23,353 nt of DNA from an uncultured Oxalobacter sp. (GCA_934270705.1 CAKQQG010000022.1:1-23353), one strand, 5' to 3'. Counted from the first letter of the stretch, positions 6,757 through 15,375 are shown. Translations and numbers: made by a program. Notes: generated by a model from the letters alone, not told the origin.

Positions 6757-8229
6757 TCAGTCGATGGCCGCGAGCAGGTTTTTCAGGAATCGCCAGGCTT
6801 TTTCCACCGTGTCGATTTCGACGGATTCACCCGGTGCATGCGGGCTGTGGATGGTCGGACCGAACGAGATGACGTCAAGTGACGGATATTTGGATTTGAG
6901 AATGCCGCACTCCAGTCCGGCATGGATGATATGGGTTGCGGGTTCTTCGCCGAAGGTTTGCCGGTAAACCTTTCGGCAAGTCGCCAGCAGGGGGGATGCG
7001 GTATCAGGTGCCCATCCCGGATAGGCGTTTTCTTTCACGACAGAAAGTCCGGACAGTGCGAACAGGCTGGCGATTTCGTCAGCCAGTGCGTTGCAGGCAC
7101 TGTCGATTGTCGAACGCGCCATCAGCGTACAGGTACCGACGTCCGGTTGCAGATCGACTGTTCCCAGATTGTTCGATGTTTCCGGTGCGCCCGGAACAGA
7201 TGGGCTCATGCGCCATACGCCGTGCGGAGCGGCGTTCAGGGTATGCAGCCAGATGTTCTGGTCTGTCGAGGACATGATGTTTCCGGTGGCTGCCGGTTCG
7301 CAGTCGATGCGGACTTGTTCGTCAACGCCGGCCAGTTCGTGCCGGATGATCGCTTGCCATTGCCGGAGTTGTTCCCTGAGCATGTCCATATCGTCTGGCC
7401 GAACGGCAATGACGGCGGATGCTTCACGGGGCAGGGCGTTGCGAGCCGTACCGCCGGTCAGGCACGCAAGGCGCAGGGAAAGAGACGATTGCAGCGCATT
7501 CAATACCCGTACCAGTATTTTGATGGCGTTTCCGCGTCCTTCGTGGATATTGATGCCGGAGTGTCCGCCGCGCAGACCGGCGACACGGATGCGGATGGTT
7601 TTCCAGCCTGACGGGATGGATTCGGAATGGCCGGGACGGGAGACGGAAATGTCCATGCCGCCAGCGCAGCCCAGACAGAAGTCTCCCCATGTTTCGCTGT
7701 CGAGATTGAGCAGAATGTTGCCGCGCAATATGCCGGTTTCCAGTTTGTTCGCGCCGCCCATGCCTTCTTCTTCATCAACGGTGAGCAAGGCTTCGAGAGG
7801 ACCATGTACCAGTGTGCGGTCTTCCAGTGCTGCAAGCGCCAGTGCGACGCCGATGCCATCGTCCGCGCCGAGCGTCGTGTTTTCGGCGAGTACCAGATTG
7901 CCGTGGATGACGGGGTGAATGGGGTCGTTGAGAAAATCATGTGCGATAGCATCGTTTTTCTGGCAGACCATGTCCAGATGGGCCTGAAGGATGATGCCGG
8001 GTGCATTTTCGCGTCCCGGGCTGGCCGGTTTCCGGATGATGAGGTTGCCGCCACGGTCGATGAGGTTCTCCAGTCCCTGAGCGTTCGCCCATTGTACGAG
8101 ATGGTCACGAATGCGTTCCTCGTGTTTGGACGGTCGGGGTATCCGGCACAGTGCGGCAAAATGTTTCCATACGGATTCGGGGTTCAGACCCTTTGGCGGA
8201 AATTCCTGATTGTTCGATGCAGTAGTCAT
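6757..8229 (-). CDS. pepD: Aminoacyl-histidine dipeptidase (Xaa-His dipeptidase, peptidase D)
   Basis: This is a cytoplasmic M20-family zinc dipeptidase of 490 residues (E. coli PepD 485), releasing C-terminal histidine from dipeptides such as carnosine-like substrates. Metal and catalytic motifs are in order: QAHLDMVC (His84, Asp86), TTLGADDGIGVA (metal-bridging Asp), VDEEEGMGGA (catalytic Glu with neighbouring metal-ligand Glu, 153-155), NLDSE (Asp177) and GPTIHSPHAPGE (His461) near the C-terminus. The ATG at 8229 has AGGGA 9 bases upstream. The frame extends 30 residues further to 8319, but that part does not resemble the family. It is divergent from the MscS-type channel gene. Confidence 0.95.
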   Translation of the reverse strand: MTTASNNQEFPPKGLNPESVWKHFAALCRIPRPSKHEERIRDHLVQWANAQGLENLIDRGGNLIIRKPASPGRENAPGIILQAHLDMVCQKNDAIAHDFLNDPIHPVIHGNLVLAENTTLGADDGIGVALALAALEDRTLVHGPLEALLTVDEEEGMGGANKLETGILRGNILLNLDSETWGDFCLGCAGGMDISVSRPGHSESIPSGWKTIRIRVAGLRGGHSGINIHEGRGNAIKILVRVLNALQSSLSLRLACLTGGTARNALPREASAVIAVRPDDMDMLREQLRQWQAIIRHELAGVDEQVRIDCEPAATGNIMSSTDQNIWLHTLNAAPHGVWRMSPSVPGAPETSNNLGTVDLQPDVGTCTLMARSTIDSACNALADEIASLFALSGLSVVKENAYPGWAPDTASPLLATCRKVYRQTFGEEPATHIIHAGLECGILKSKYPSLDVISFGPTIHSPHAPGESVEIDTVEKAWRFLKNLLAAID

Positions 8230-8514
8230 GCTGGCGATCCCTGTTTGTCGATAGATAGTTGCCCATGATACCAATTTCACCGGCAAATGCGTTATATGGC
8301 TGTCGAAAACGGGTGTCATAACTTTGTGGCGGGATATTGTGGTGACGGTATAAGATCGTGCAACATGGATGAGGATTCATTTTCATATATCCCGTAAAGC
8401 CTGCGAGAGGGGGAATATGCTATATTCCACTGCGATAACAAGAAAGCCGTCAGACGCCAGACGATGCGACGATTGTGTGTTTGCGGCAATGCGTAGTCAA
8501 ACCGGATAGCCATC

Positions 8515-9819
8515 ATGATGTCACTTGTCAACGAGTATCTTTCCTTTTTCGACGATTCGCCGTTTTTGTACACGCTGGCGGCACTGACCTTGCTGATTGC
8601 CGTTGCCTGGATACTCAATTTCATCGTCAAGAAAGTATTGCTCCGTCTGGTGGAGCGCGCGCTGAAATTGTCGCCGATACCGGATGTCGGCGGCGATCTG
8701 ATCGAGAAGGTGATCGCACGGCTGTCGAATATCGTACCGGCGACGGTTTTTACCCAGGGAATTGCATGGGTTCCCCATCTTCCGGAAAAAGTTGCCTATG
8801 TCATCCGGGCCGTTGCCGCTTCGTTCATCATTTTGACACTTGCGATGGCATTGTGTGGCGTGCTCAATATCGTGGAAACGCTGTACAACCAGCGACCGAT
8901 TGCCGCCAGTCGCCCGATCAAGGGATATATCCAGTTGTTCAAACTCGGTATTTATCTGGTTGCCGGTATTCTGATCATTGCGACGCTGATCGACAAGTCG
9001 CCGATTATTTTGTTGTCCGGTCTTGGTGCGATGGCAGCAGTATTGATGCTGGTCTTTCAGGATACGTTGCTTTCACTTGTCGCCAGTATCCAGATTTCCG
9101 CCAACGGTCTGGTCAAGGTAGGGGACTGGATCGAGATGCCCAATCTCAATGCGGACGGGACGGTGATCGATATCGCACTGCATACCGTCAAGGTCAGGAA
9201 TTTCGACAGGACGATCACGACGTTTCCGACACGCCGCCTGATTACCGATCCATTCAAGAATTGGCGTGGCATGCAGGAGTCCGGCGGTCGCCGGATCAAG
9301 CGAGCCATCTATATTGACCAGACGAGTATCCATTTCCTGACAGAACAGGAAAGGGAAAATGTCCGCCGGATGCCGCTTTTGCGTGATTATCTTGACGTCA
9401 AAGAAAAAGAAATCGCGGAATGGAACTCACGCCTGTCGGATGGAAAGATCGATTTTCCGGTATATCGCCGTTTGACGAATGTCGGGACTTTCCGGGTCTA
9501 TGTGGAGCGGTTTTTGCACAATCATCCGGAAATCGCCAAAGACGATACGATACTGGTTCGCCAGATGGATCCCGGCCCGACCGGATTGCCGATCGAAATT
9601 TACTGTTATACCACCACGACCGACTGGAATGCGTATGAAGCCATCATGTCGGATATTTTCGACCATCTCTATTCCATTCTGAATCAGTTCGGTCTGTTTG
9701 CCTATCAGCAGCCCAGCGGGCGTGATTTCAGAAAGATTCGGGTTATCGGAAATGAATCCTGTCATGAAGATGCCATGGCTGCAACGGAGACGGTCAGGCG
9801 TTCAGGGGAGGCAGGATGA
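8515..9819 (+). CDS. MscS-family mechanosensitive ion channel (YbdG-like)
   Basis: The 434-residue inner-membrane protein has hydrophobic helices near residues 17-37, 95-118 and 143-163, and a pair at about 165-190. It then has the MscS signature: the pore-lining helix region GLGAMAAVLMLVFQDTLLSLVASIQI and the start of the beta domain NGLVKVGDWIEMPNLNADGTVIDIALHTVKVRNFD. Length and helix number suit the YbdG/MscM subgroup (E. coli YbdG 415), which protects against osmotic downshift. Two adjacent ATG codons (8515, 8518) are equally possible starts and the Shine-Dalgarno is weak. Its stop codon overlaps the start of the MazG-like gene (ATGA), indicating an operon. Confidence 0.9.
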   Translation: MMSLVNEYLSFFDDSPFLYTLAALTLLIAVAWILNFIVKKVLLRLVERALKLSPIPDVGGDLIEKVIARLSNIVPATVFTQGIAWVPHLPEKVAYVIRAVAASFIILTLAMALCGVLNIVETLYNQRPIAASRPIKGYIQLFKLGIYLVAGILIIATLIDKSPIILLSGLGAMAAVLMLVFQDTLLSLVASIQISANGLVKVGDWIEMPNLNADGTVIDIALHTVKVRNFDRTITTFPTRRLITDPFKNWRGMQESGGRRIKRAIYIDQTSIHFLTEQERENVRRMPLLRDYLDVKEKEIAEWNSRLSDGKIDFPVYRRLTNVGTFRVYVERFLHNHPEIAKDDTILVRQMDPGPTGLPIEIYCYTTTTDWNAYEAIMSDIFDHLYSILNQFGLFAYQQPSGRDFRKIRVIGNESCHEDAMAATETVRRSGEAG

Positions 9820-10175
9820 TCGACGATGCGATGCTGGCGGAAAAACTGGCGCATTTTGCCGCCGAGCGCGACTGGCAACGTTTTCATACACCCAAGAATA
9901 TCGCGTCTGCTTTGTCGGTGGAAGCGTCCGAGCTGCTTGAAATTTTCCAGTGGACACGTGGTCAGCATGGATGGGACGAACTGGATGCGGAACCGGCCGT
10001 GCGGGAGCATACCGAGGAAGAACTGGCTGACATTTTGCTGTATCTGATACGTTTTGCATCTCTGGCGAAAATCGATTTGCAGCAGGCGGCCTTGCGGAAA
10101 ATGCAAAAGAATGCCCTGAAATATCCTGTCGAAAAGGTGCGCGGCTCGGACAGGAAATACAACGAACGGGACTGA
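9816..10175 (+). CDS. MazG-like nucleotide pyrophosphohydrolase
   Basis: The 119-residue all-alpha NTP pyrophosphatase has the family motif E-x-x-E (Glu36-Glu39 in SVEASELLEIFQW) followed about 30 residues later by E-x-x-D (Glu69-Asp72 in TEEELADILLYLIRFA), which bind Mg and the triphosphate. Length and spacing match the short MazG-like/RS21-C6 group, which hydrolyses non-canonical or excess dNTPs such as dCTP to the monophosphate. The start overlaps the upstream channel gene by 4 bases (ATGA) with AGGGGAGG just upstream, so translation is probably coupled. A link between osmotic channel and nucleotide clean-up is not obvious; the operon may simply be a convenience. Confidence 0.9.
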   Translation: MIDDAMLAEKLAHFAAERDWQRFHTPKNIASALSVEASELLEIFQWTRGQHGWDELDAEPAVREHTEEELADILLYLIRFASLAKIDLQQAALRKMQKNALKYPVEKVRGSDRKYNERD

Positions 10176-10484
10176 AGGGCGTATAGGGCGGTCTTTCCGT
10201 CGCAAGCAGATGGCGATATTGTGAGCGTATTTTGTATGGTGTCGGGATAACGTGTACTTTCCCGATGATCCCGGATCGTACCGGTTTTCCCGGAAAGGCA
10301 GGAAGTACAGACGGCGTGGCTGGATGTTTTCCGAAAAAACGGCAGAAACGACGTTGTTTGCCGGAATAGTCAGGAACCGCCCGGAATTTTATGATAACGA
10401 AAGCGGTTTTGCTGTACCGGATGCGTTTGCCGGTTTTATTGGTGCGTTGCCGGGCTGAAAAATATCGTTCCGGATGATTGGATC
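10176..10484. other. 309-base stretch without a supportable gene
   Basis: It separates the MazG-like gene from the next gene on the same strand. A 68-codon open frame (10252-10458) has no Shine-Dalgarno, a low-complexity basic product and no recognisable pattern. I see no clear terminator, repeat or operator here. Confidence 0.5.
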
Positions 10485-10973
10485 ATGCAGGAAATATTGC
10501 CTCTTGCCGGTATCGGTGTCGTGTTGATACTGATTGCGATACTGGCTTTTCATGTCAGAAAACAGCGGGACAATCATGTCCAGCTTTTCGTCTATATGTA
10601 CGGAACGATTCTGGAAGGACGTTTGCGTAATCTGATCGTCTGTCTGGAAGATATGCTGGATACGCCGGATGATGCAGGAACAGTCGGGCAGCCTTTTTTT
10701 TCACGGGATGACTGGCAACGGATGGCGGATCGTTCACTGCGCGAGGAATTTGTCATGCTGGTCGAGCAAAACGGATTGGGAAGTCGCGCCAGAAAAAAAC
10801 TGGAATATGGTTTCGATTGTCTGGCTCATGCACTGGAACTGATGCAGGTTTGTCGGCAGGACAAGGAACAAACTGCCCTGTTCGTGGCGCCGACAAACAA
10901 GATGCAATGGCGCAAATGGTTGTCCGAGTCGATTCGTTCGTTCCGGGCGGTCAGACGTGATACCGTTTTTTGA
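10485..10973 (+). CDS. Membrane-anchored protein of unknown function
   Basis: The 162-residue protein has one N-terminal membrane helix at about residues 6-23 (PLAGIGVVLILIAILAFHV) followed by RKQRDNH. The positive-inside rule places the rest in the cytoplasm. The cytoplasmic part is helical and charged, with FVYMYGTILEGRLRNLIVCLEDML and LEYGFDCLAHALELMQVCRQDKEQ. The start is at the first ATG of the frame; the ribosome-binding site is weak. A bidirectional terminator about 100 bases downstream ends the unit. No family recognised. Confidence 0.65.
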   Translation: MQEILPLAGIGVVLILIAILAFHVRKQRDNHVQLFVYMYGTILEGRLRNLIVCLEDMLDTPDDAGTVGQPFFSRDDWQRMADRSLREEFVMLVEQNGLGSRARKKLEYGFDCLAHALELMQVCRQDKEQTALFVAPTNKMQWRKWLSESIRSFRAVRRDTVF

Positions 10974-11073
10974 TGGATACACGCATCGGTCAGGAGTGGG
11001 TAACGATTGATGGTGACTGTTCTCTATGTGGAAAAGCCGGATTGACCGAAACAGCCTGATGTCGTCGGAGCGG

Positions 11074-11105
11074 AAAAAACACGATGGAAAAACCATCGTG
11101 TTTTT
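11074..11105. terminator. Bidirectional intrinsic terminator
   Basis: A perfect stem of about 13 bp (A-tract plus ACACGATGG at 11075-11087, complement at 11093-11105) closes on a 5-base A loop. The flanking A-run and T-run serve both strands. It lies between the convergent membrane-anchored gene (ends 10973) and lipoprotein gene (ends 11115) and would stop both. Confidence 0.92.
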
Positions 11106-11114
11106 GTGTGCATG

Positions 11115-11879
11115 TTACTGGACGATCATATCCAGAATGTAGGCATCGTTTGCGGGAGCCGGTGCGCCGGGTACCTTATAGCGTTTGACGCGAAGAATAT
11201 GACCGGTACCTTCCTGATGACGGTATCCCTCGATGTTCGTGGCGAAGGCGCGCCATCCGCTGGTGCCGGTGATGACGCCGTTGTTGTCATAGTAAACGTC
11301 GCGTACCTGGAAACAGGTTTTGCCTGAAAAAGCGTTCTGGTCGCATTCGATCGTGTTTGCCGCGATTTCCATGAAGATGGTTTCGCCGGCACTGCCATAG
11401 CGGATGGCGGCAGTCGGTGTGCCGGTGAAGGTCAGCGTTGTGCCGTCCTCAAATCCGAGTTTCATGACTGGCGATGCAGACAGGTACAGGTTGATGCTGG
11501 CAGGTTGCTGAAGCTGGGTGATGACGTTCTGTTCCAGTGCATTCAACTGGGGAGTGCACAGCATTTTTGTCGAAATCATATTGGCAAAGGTGACGGTATT
11601 GCCGTTGAGCAGGTAAGTACCGTTGATAAGATTGCAGGCATTGGATACCGAAAAACGATCGGTCTTGAAGTCGAACCGGACGGGTTTTTCGTTTTGGACA
11701 AACCATGTGTCGAGCCGGTTGCCGCGACGGTCTGTGGCATCGCTCAGTTGCCAGTGGAAGGCGTCCAGCGCATCGACGGCTTGCGAAAGAGGCGGATTCG
11801 ATCCGGGTGAGACAGGATTCTGGGCGCAACCTGCCAGAAAGAGCGGAATGGTCAACAAGGTCAAAAGGTATCGTTTCAT
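11115..11879 (-). CDS. META-domain (HslJ-like) lipoprotein with DUF4377-like C-terminus
   Basis: Starting at the ATG at 11879 (GGAG upstream on the minus strand), the 254-residue protein has a lipoprotein signal MKRYLLTLLTIPLFLAGC with the lipid-bearing cysteine at position 18, so it is exported and lipid-anchored. Residues about 40-150 match the META/HslJ domain, seen in NACNLINGTYLLNGNTVTFANMISTKMLCTPQLNALEQNVITQL. The C-terminal 90 residues (ETIFMEIAANTIECDQNAFSGKTCFQVRDVYYDNNG through GHILRVKRY) resemble DUF4377, a common partner of META domains. META proteins such as HslJ are linked to stress and antibiotic tolerance. The frame continues upstream to 11915, but the lipobox distance fixes the start. 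Confidence 0.85.
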   Translation of the reverse strand: MKRYLLTLLTIPLFLAGCAQNPVSPGSNPPLSQAVDALDAFHWQLSDATDRRGNRLDTWFVQNEKPVRFDFKTDRFSVSNACNLINGTYLLNGNTVTFANMISTKMLCTPQLNALEQNVITQLQQPASINLYLSASPVMKLGFEDGTTLTFTGTPTAAIRYGSAGETIFMEIAANTIECDQNAFSGKTCFQVRDVYYDNNGVITGTSGWRAFATNIEGYRHQEGTGHILRVKRYKVPGAPAPANDAYILDMIVQ

Positions 11880-12118
11880 GTTTTTCTCCGTGAATGGTGT
11901 TGTTCCCGAAAGCAAACGGTTTGGTGGATGGTTTTCATTTCCGGAAATGTATCATCCGGTGCGTAGCGGCGAATCCTGAAAAACGTGACTTCGTTCTTGT
12001 TCACTGCCGGATCGCAAACCGGATGGAACACAGGAGTATGACTGTCCAAATGCAGGACAGTTCGTTTTTTTCGCAGGAATCGTGCAAAACCGGCGGGAAT
12101 TGTCGAACAGGTTTGATG

Positions 12119-12159
12119 ACCGGCAAAGCGGTAGCGAATCCGATAGAACCTTTGCCGGT
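12119..12159. repeat. 10-bp inverted repeat with 21-base loop downstream of nitroreductase-like gene
   Basis: ACCGGCAAAG (12119-12128) is complementary to 12150-12159. It begins about 10 bases after the stop of the exported nitroreductase-like gene. It lacks a following T-run on the minus strand, so it is at best an unusual or factor-dependent terminator structure. Confidence 0.45.
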
Positions 12160-12168
12160 TGACCGGGC

Positions 12169-12783
12169 TTATTTTTTTCCGATCAGCATGAGATTGATCG
12201 GATATTCTTCCGTCTTCAGTTTGAGTTCCTGACGCAATACATTTTCGTCCAAGGTGATGACGAAACGCCCCTCGATACCCAGCGATGCGGATGCCAGATA
12301 AATATTCTGGGTCATGGCACCGGCGGCGATGTCGGCATATTCTTTGGCAGTCCCTTCTTGTCCCACGAATACGAGTATGACAGGAGACTCTCCGACGATG
12401 CGCTGTGGTCCGGCTTTGCGGCGGATATCATGGCGCGAAATTTCTTCCAGGCTGTTTCGTTGCCAGTCGTATCGGTAAACGCCGGTATCCATCAGGACAT
12501 AGAGGGTATTGTAGGGCGCGCGGTGCATGGCAAAAGGAACCGTCCACCCGTTACCGTTCCGGTTTTGTCCGGTAGCCGCCCAGAGCAGGTTGGCAAGTTC
12601 CTGCCGCGTGATGTCTTTTAGCGGGAAATCGGACGGTACTGCCGAATGGCGCGCGTTCAGAACGGTGAAAATGCCTTCGCCGCCTTGTGTTGCCGGAGCG
12701 GGCAGCGTGATGTCGGCTGCCGCCGTACCGGAAAATGCCAGTACGGCAAGCAGGCCAAGACAGGTTTTTCGAAAAGTTTGCAT
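12169..12783 (-). CDS. Exported nitroreductase-fold (SagB/ThcOx-type) protein
   Basis: The 204-residue protein has a Sec signal peptide (MQTFRKTCLGLLAVLAFSGTAAA, cleavage near Ala23/Asp24). It then shows a nitroreductase-superfamily pattern: FTVLNARHSAVPSDFPLKDITRQELANLLWAATGQNRNG, the segment AMHRAPYNTLYVLMDTGVYRYD, and ADIAAGAMTQNIYLASASLGIEGRFV, which forms the FMN-binding C-terminal half. This resembles SagB/ThcOx-like flavin oxidoreductases found outside the cytoplasm in several Gram-negatives. It follows the cytoplasmic nitroreductase gene with a gap of only 12 bases, so the two form an operon. The substrate is unknown. Export of an FMN enzyme by Sec would need periplasmic flavin loading. 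Confidence 0.8.
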   Translation of the reverse strand: MQTFRKTCLGLLAVLAFSGTAAADITLPAPATQGGEGIFTVLNARHSAVPSDFPLKDITRQELANLLWAATGQNRNGNGWTVPFAMHRAPYNTLYVLMDTGVYRYDWQRNSLEEISRHDIRRKAGPQRIVGESPVILVFVGQEGTAKEYADIAAGAMTQNIYLASASLGIEGRFVITLDENVLRQELKLKTEEYPINLMLIGKK

Positions 12784-12795
12784 GGTATGCCGTTT

Positions 12796-13353
12796 CTACT
12801 TGATGACACGGATCACGTCGCGGCGGCGGTGCGGCGTCGTGGGATGTTCGGCTGCGTAACCGAGCGCGACACCGAATTGGGGGGTATATCCGTCAGGAAT
12901 GCCCAGATCACGCAGCAGGGTGGCGGCGACGCCGGGATCTTCGAAAGCCATGGTGAAGCTGGCGAGGTAGCATGATCCCAGTCCGAGAGAACTGGCTGCG
13001 ACGCACATGTTTTGTGCGGCGTTTGCGCAGTCTATTCGCGCGTTACGGGATTCATTGCCGGAAATGATGATCAGGGTCGGAGCATTGTAAAACGGTGAAA
13101 ATTCCGGATCGCGCGCTTTTTCACGGTTGCGTTCATTATCTGATTTGAGCATGGTCTCGCAGGCCGCATCGCGCAGTCTTTTCAGAAGTGCCTTGTTCTG
13201 GACGGCGGTGAAGTACCAGGCTTGCATATTTCTGGAAGTGGCGGCATAGATGCCGGCTTCAAGTATCCAGTTGAGATCGCGGTCGGGAATCTGCTGGGGC
13301 TTGTAGGCACGGATGCTCCGTCTTGCAAGCATGGCGCTGATGGTGTCGTTCAT
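12796..13353 (-). CDS. Nitroreductase family protein (FMN-dependent)
   Basis: The 185-residue cytoplasmic protein has the nitroreductase signature: MLARRSIRAYKPQQIPDRDLNWILEAGIYAATSRNMQAWYF (FMN-phosphate Arg/Ser at the N-terminus), then DCANAAQNMCVAASSLGLGSCYLASF and a terminal GVALGYAAEHPTTPHRRRD, typical of FMN-binding NADH oxidoreductases. AAGGAGAA directly upstream of ATG 13353 supports the start. It heads a two-gene unit with the exported nitroreductase-fold protein. The physiological substrate cannot be read from sequence. Confidence 0.92.
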   Translation of the reverse strand: MNDTISAMLARRSIRAYKPQQIPDRDLNWILEAGIYAATSRNMQAWYFTAVQNKALLKRLRDAACETMLKSDNERNREKARDPEFSPFYNAPTLIIISGNESRNARIDCANAAQNMCVAASSLGLGSCYLASFTMAFEDPGVAATLLRDLGIPDGYTPQFGVALGYAAEHPTTPHRRRDVIRVIK

Positions 13354-13492
13354 GGAGTTCTCCTTGAAGAATTAGACTCGGATGGCGGTTTGCGTAACCA
13401 TAGTGTTCCGGTTATTAAAACACTGTTTATGGGTAATGTAAACGTACCTGACAGCCCATGCCGGGATCGGGTGATGTTTGACGGACAGTGTT

Positions 13493-15142
13493 TTATGGCA
13501 GCGGTTTTGTCCGGCAGGAATCGAAGATATCGAGCGTTCTGTCGTAAGTACTCGAGCGGATTTCCATAAGCGCGAGCAGGGTATGGAACAGATTGTCGTG
13601 AGACCAGGTTTTTTCCCGGGCCTGACGTGCGATACAGCCATAATCGAGATGATCGAGTTTTTTCATGGTGTCGGACATCCACAGGATCATGGGGATTTTT
13701 TTCTGTTCATCAGGCGCAATGGAATAAGGCAAGCCGTGGAGATAGATATTGTTTTCGCCGAGTGACTCGCCATGGTCCGATACATAAAGCAGACCGGCTT
13801 CCAGATGCGGGAATTTTTTGAGGATGCCGATAGCCCTGGAAACGACAGAGTCAGTATAGAGAATGGTATTGTCATAAGTATTGATGATTTCCTCGCGGGT
13901 ACAGTTCTGGATATCGGCGGTATCGCAAGTCGGTCTGAATTTGCGGAAAGTTTCAGGATAGCGTTTGTAATATGTCGGGCCGTGACTGCCGATGGTATGC
14001 AAGACGATGAAAGTATCCTTTTTGACGCTGGCGATATATTCCTCGAGATTGTCGAGAAGAATTTCATCGAAGCAACTTTGACCGTCGCAATAGCGCGGGT
14101 CGTTGCTTTTGTACACTTTTCGGGTAGGAACGCGATTGCAGACTTCCTTGCAACCGTCATCGTTTTCCAGCCAGAGGACGTCAAAGCCGGTTTGACGGAG
14201 CAAATCCATGAGGTTTTCTGTATATTTTGCGTTGTCGGCACGAAAGTTTTTCCGTGTCATGTTGGAGAACATGCACGGGACGGAAGTGGCTGTCGCCGTA
14301 CCGCAGGAATAGACATCCTGAAAAGCGATGACGTTTTCCCTGGCAAGCAGCGGGTTGGTATCGCGTGAATAGCCATTGAGCGAAAAGTTGGCGGCACGCG
14401 CGGTTTCGCCGACGACGAGAATGAATACAGCAGGTACCGAACCCTCGTATGGCATCAGTTTGGCAGAGGTATCCAGATGCTGGAGTTGCCGGTTGACCAG
14501 TGATTGGATATGCAAGTATCGTCCGGTGGAATAAATCGTACTGACCGGATTGATGAGCCGGTGCATGTCCTGATGGTTGCGTCCGAAGGCGGCGTATTCC
14601 TTGAAGAACAGGGTAGCGATCATTCCTGTTGTGACGAGGCAACCGGTTATGGCGAGCAGACGGCTTTTGCATTCGGTACGGAAGGACTGGTAATCGATAC
14701 GGGTTATTGTCAGGCATATGGCGGGCAGTACACCGCTGATGATGACCCAGAGGATGAATCGCAGGGTCATGAGGTCGAATGCCTCGCGTGTATTCGTTTC
14801 AAAGACATTGCGAATCATGCTGGAGTCGATGAAAACACCATATTCGAACATGAAGTAGTTGGTCGCGCTGGAGATGATCAACAGCAGGATCAGGATCGGT
14901 TTGGCAAGATACGGTACCAGAACGAGATTGAAGATCAGGTAGAGTGCGGTAAAGATGAGAACGGGTATGCTGAGGCCGAAAAAGAGCGCGGCGGTATCCC
15001 TTACCGCCAGATGGTGGAGGATGTAGCGCCACAGTGACAGATTCAGCACGGTTGTGAAATACAGGGCGCTGATGACCGTGAGCCACCGGCTGTCAAGGCG
15101 AATACGGTATGCAAAAAATCCGGCAGAGATATGTGTTGCCAT
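13493..15142 (-). CDS. eptA: Lipid A phosphoethanolamine transferase
   Basis: The 549-residue inner-membrane enzyme transfers phosphoethanolamine from phosphatidylethanolamine to lipid A, lowering surface charge and susceptibility to cationic peptides and polymyxins. About five N-terminal membrane helices (residues 20-180) precede a periplasmic alkaline-phosphatase-like domain. Visible motifs are VVGETARAANFSLNGYSRDTNP (metal-binding Glu246), SCGTATATSVPCMFS (nucleophile Thr at about 282), LHTIGSHGPTYYKRYP and SDHGESLGENNIYLHG (metal-binding Asp456/His457, His469). Paired cysteines in the periplasmic domain match EptA disulphides. ATG 15142 has a poor Shine-Dalgarno. Four 11-bp-phased repeats lie upstream (15194-15231), suggesting control by an OmpR-family regulator. 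Confidence 0.94.
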   Translation of the reverse strand: MATHISAGFFAYRIRLDSRWLTVISALYFTTVLNLSLWRYILHHLAVRDTAALFFGLSIPVLIFTALYLIFNLVLVPYLAKPILILLLIISSATNYFMFEYGVFIDSSMIRNVFETNTREAFDLMTLRFILWVIISGVLPAICLTITRIDYQSFRTECKSRLLAITGCLVTTGMIATLFFKEYAAFGRNHQDMHRLINPVSTIYSTGRYLHIQSLVNRQLQHLDTSAKLMPYEGSVPAVFILVVGETARAANFSLNGYSRDTNPLLARENVIAFQDVYSCGTATATSVPCMFSNMTRKNFRADNAKYTENLMDLLRQTGFDVLWLENDDGCKEVCNRVPTRKVYKSNDPRYCDGQSCFDEILLDNLEEYIASVKKDTFIVLHTIGSHGPTYYKRYPETFRKFRPTCDTADIQNCTREEIINTYDNTILYTDSVVSRAIGILKKFPHLEAGLLYVSDHGESLGENNIYLHGLPYSIAPDEQKKIPMILWMSDTMKKLDHLDYGCIARQAREKTWSHDNLFHTLLALMEIRSSTYDRTLDIFDSCRTKPLP

Positions 15143-15193
15143 AAAGGGTTGTCATATGCAGTTTGGGATATCGGATATTGTCGGAATGAAATA

Positions 15194-15231
15194 GTGAAAT
15201 CCCGATGAACGGTATGTAAAAGGGATGTGAA
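15194..15231 (-). promoter_or_regulatory. Four direct repeats with 11-bp period upstream of eptA (OmpR-family binding array)
   Basis: Read toward eptA (minus strand) the half-sites are TTCAC, TTTAC, TTCAT and TTCAC. On the plus strand they begin at 15227, 15216, 15205 and 15194, exactly 11 bp apart. A further TTCAT (15186-15190) is out of phase by 3. Tandem half-sites on one helical turn are the binding architecture of PmrA, PhoP, PhoB and ColR response regulators. The array lies 52-89 bases before the start codon, the usual activator position. Which regulator binds is inference; the OmpR-family pair at 19840-21844 is an obvious candidate. Confidence 0.6.
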
Positions 15232-15256
15232 CAACTTGATATTTGTCAGCGTTTTA

Positions 15257-15375
15257 TCAGGAAAGGGTGTGTGAGGAAGTCAGGCTTGAAGGCAGATCGA
15301 ACGGCAGGCGCACCAGGCGGTCATGCACTTCGATGTCGTATTCAGGGGCGGGTGAAGTCAGGGGATGAATGCAGA
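15257..15375 (-). pseudogene. Possible 3' remnant of a gene between tRNA-Lys and eptA
   Basis: On the minus strand a frame reads through about 39 codons to a TGA at 15257-15259, with protein-like composition (PAPEYDIEVHDRLVRLPFDLPSS). It has no ATG and enters directly from the tRNA terminator. It may be the tail of a gene lost upstream, or chance. No function can be given. Confidence 0.2.

Noticed and set aside
6922..7611. 229-codon open frame antisense to pepD
   Set aside because: Shadow frame; pepD motifs are certain on the minus strand.
10252..10458. 68-codon open frame upstream of the membrane-anchored gene
   Set aside because: No ribosome-binding site, basic low-complexity product, no family features.
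12119..12178. Intrinsic terminator after the exported nitroreductase-like gene
   Set aside because: The inverted repeat is not followed by T on the minus strand; the nearby T-run lies inside the gene's own 3' codons on the other side.
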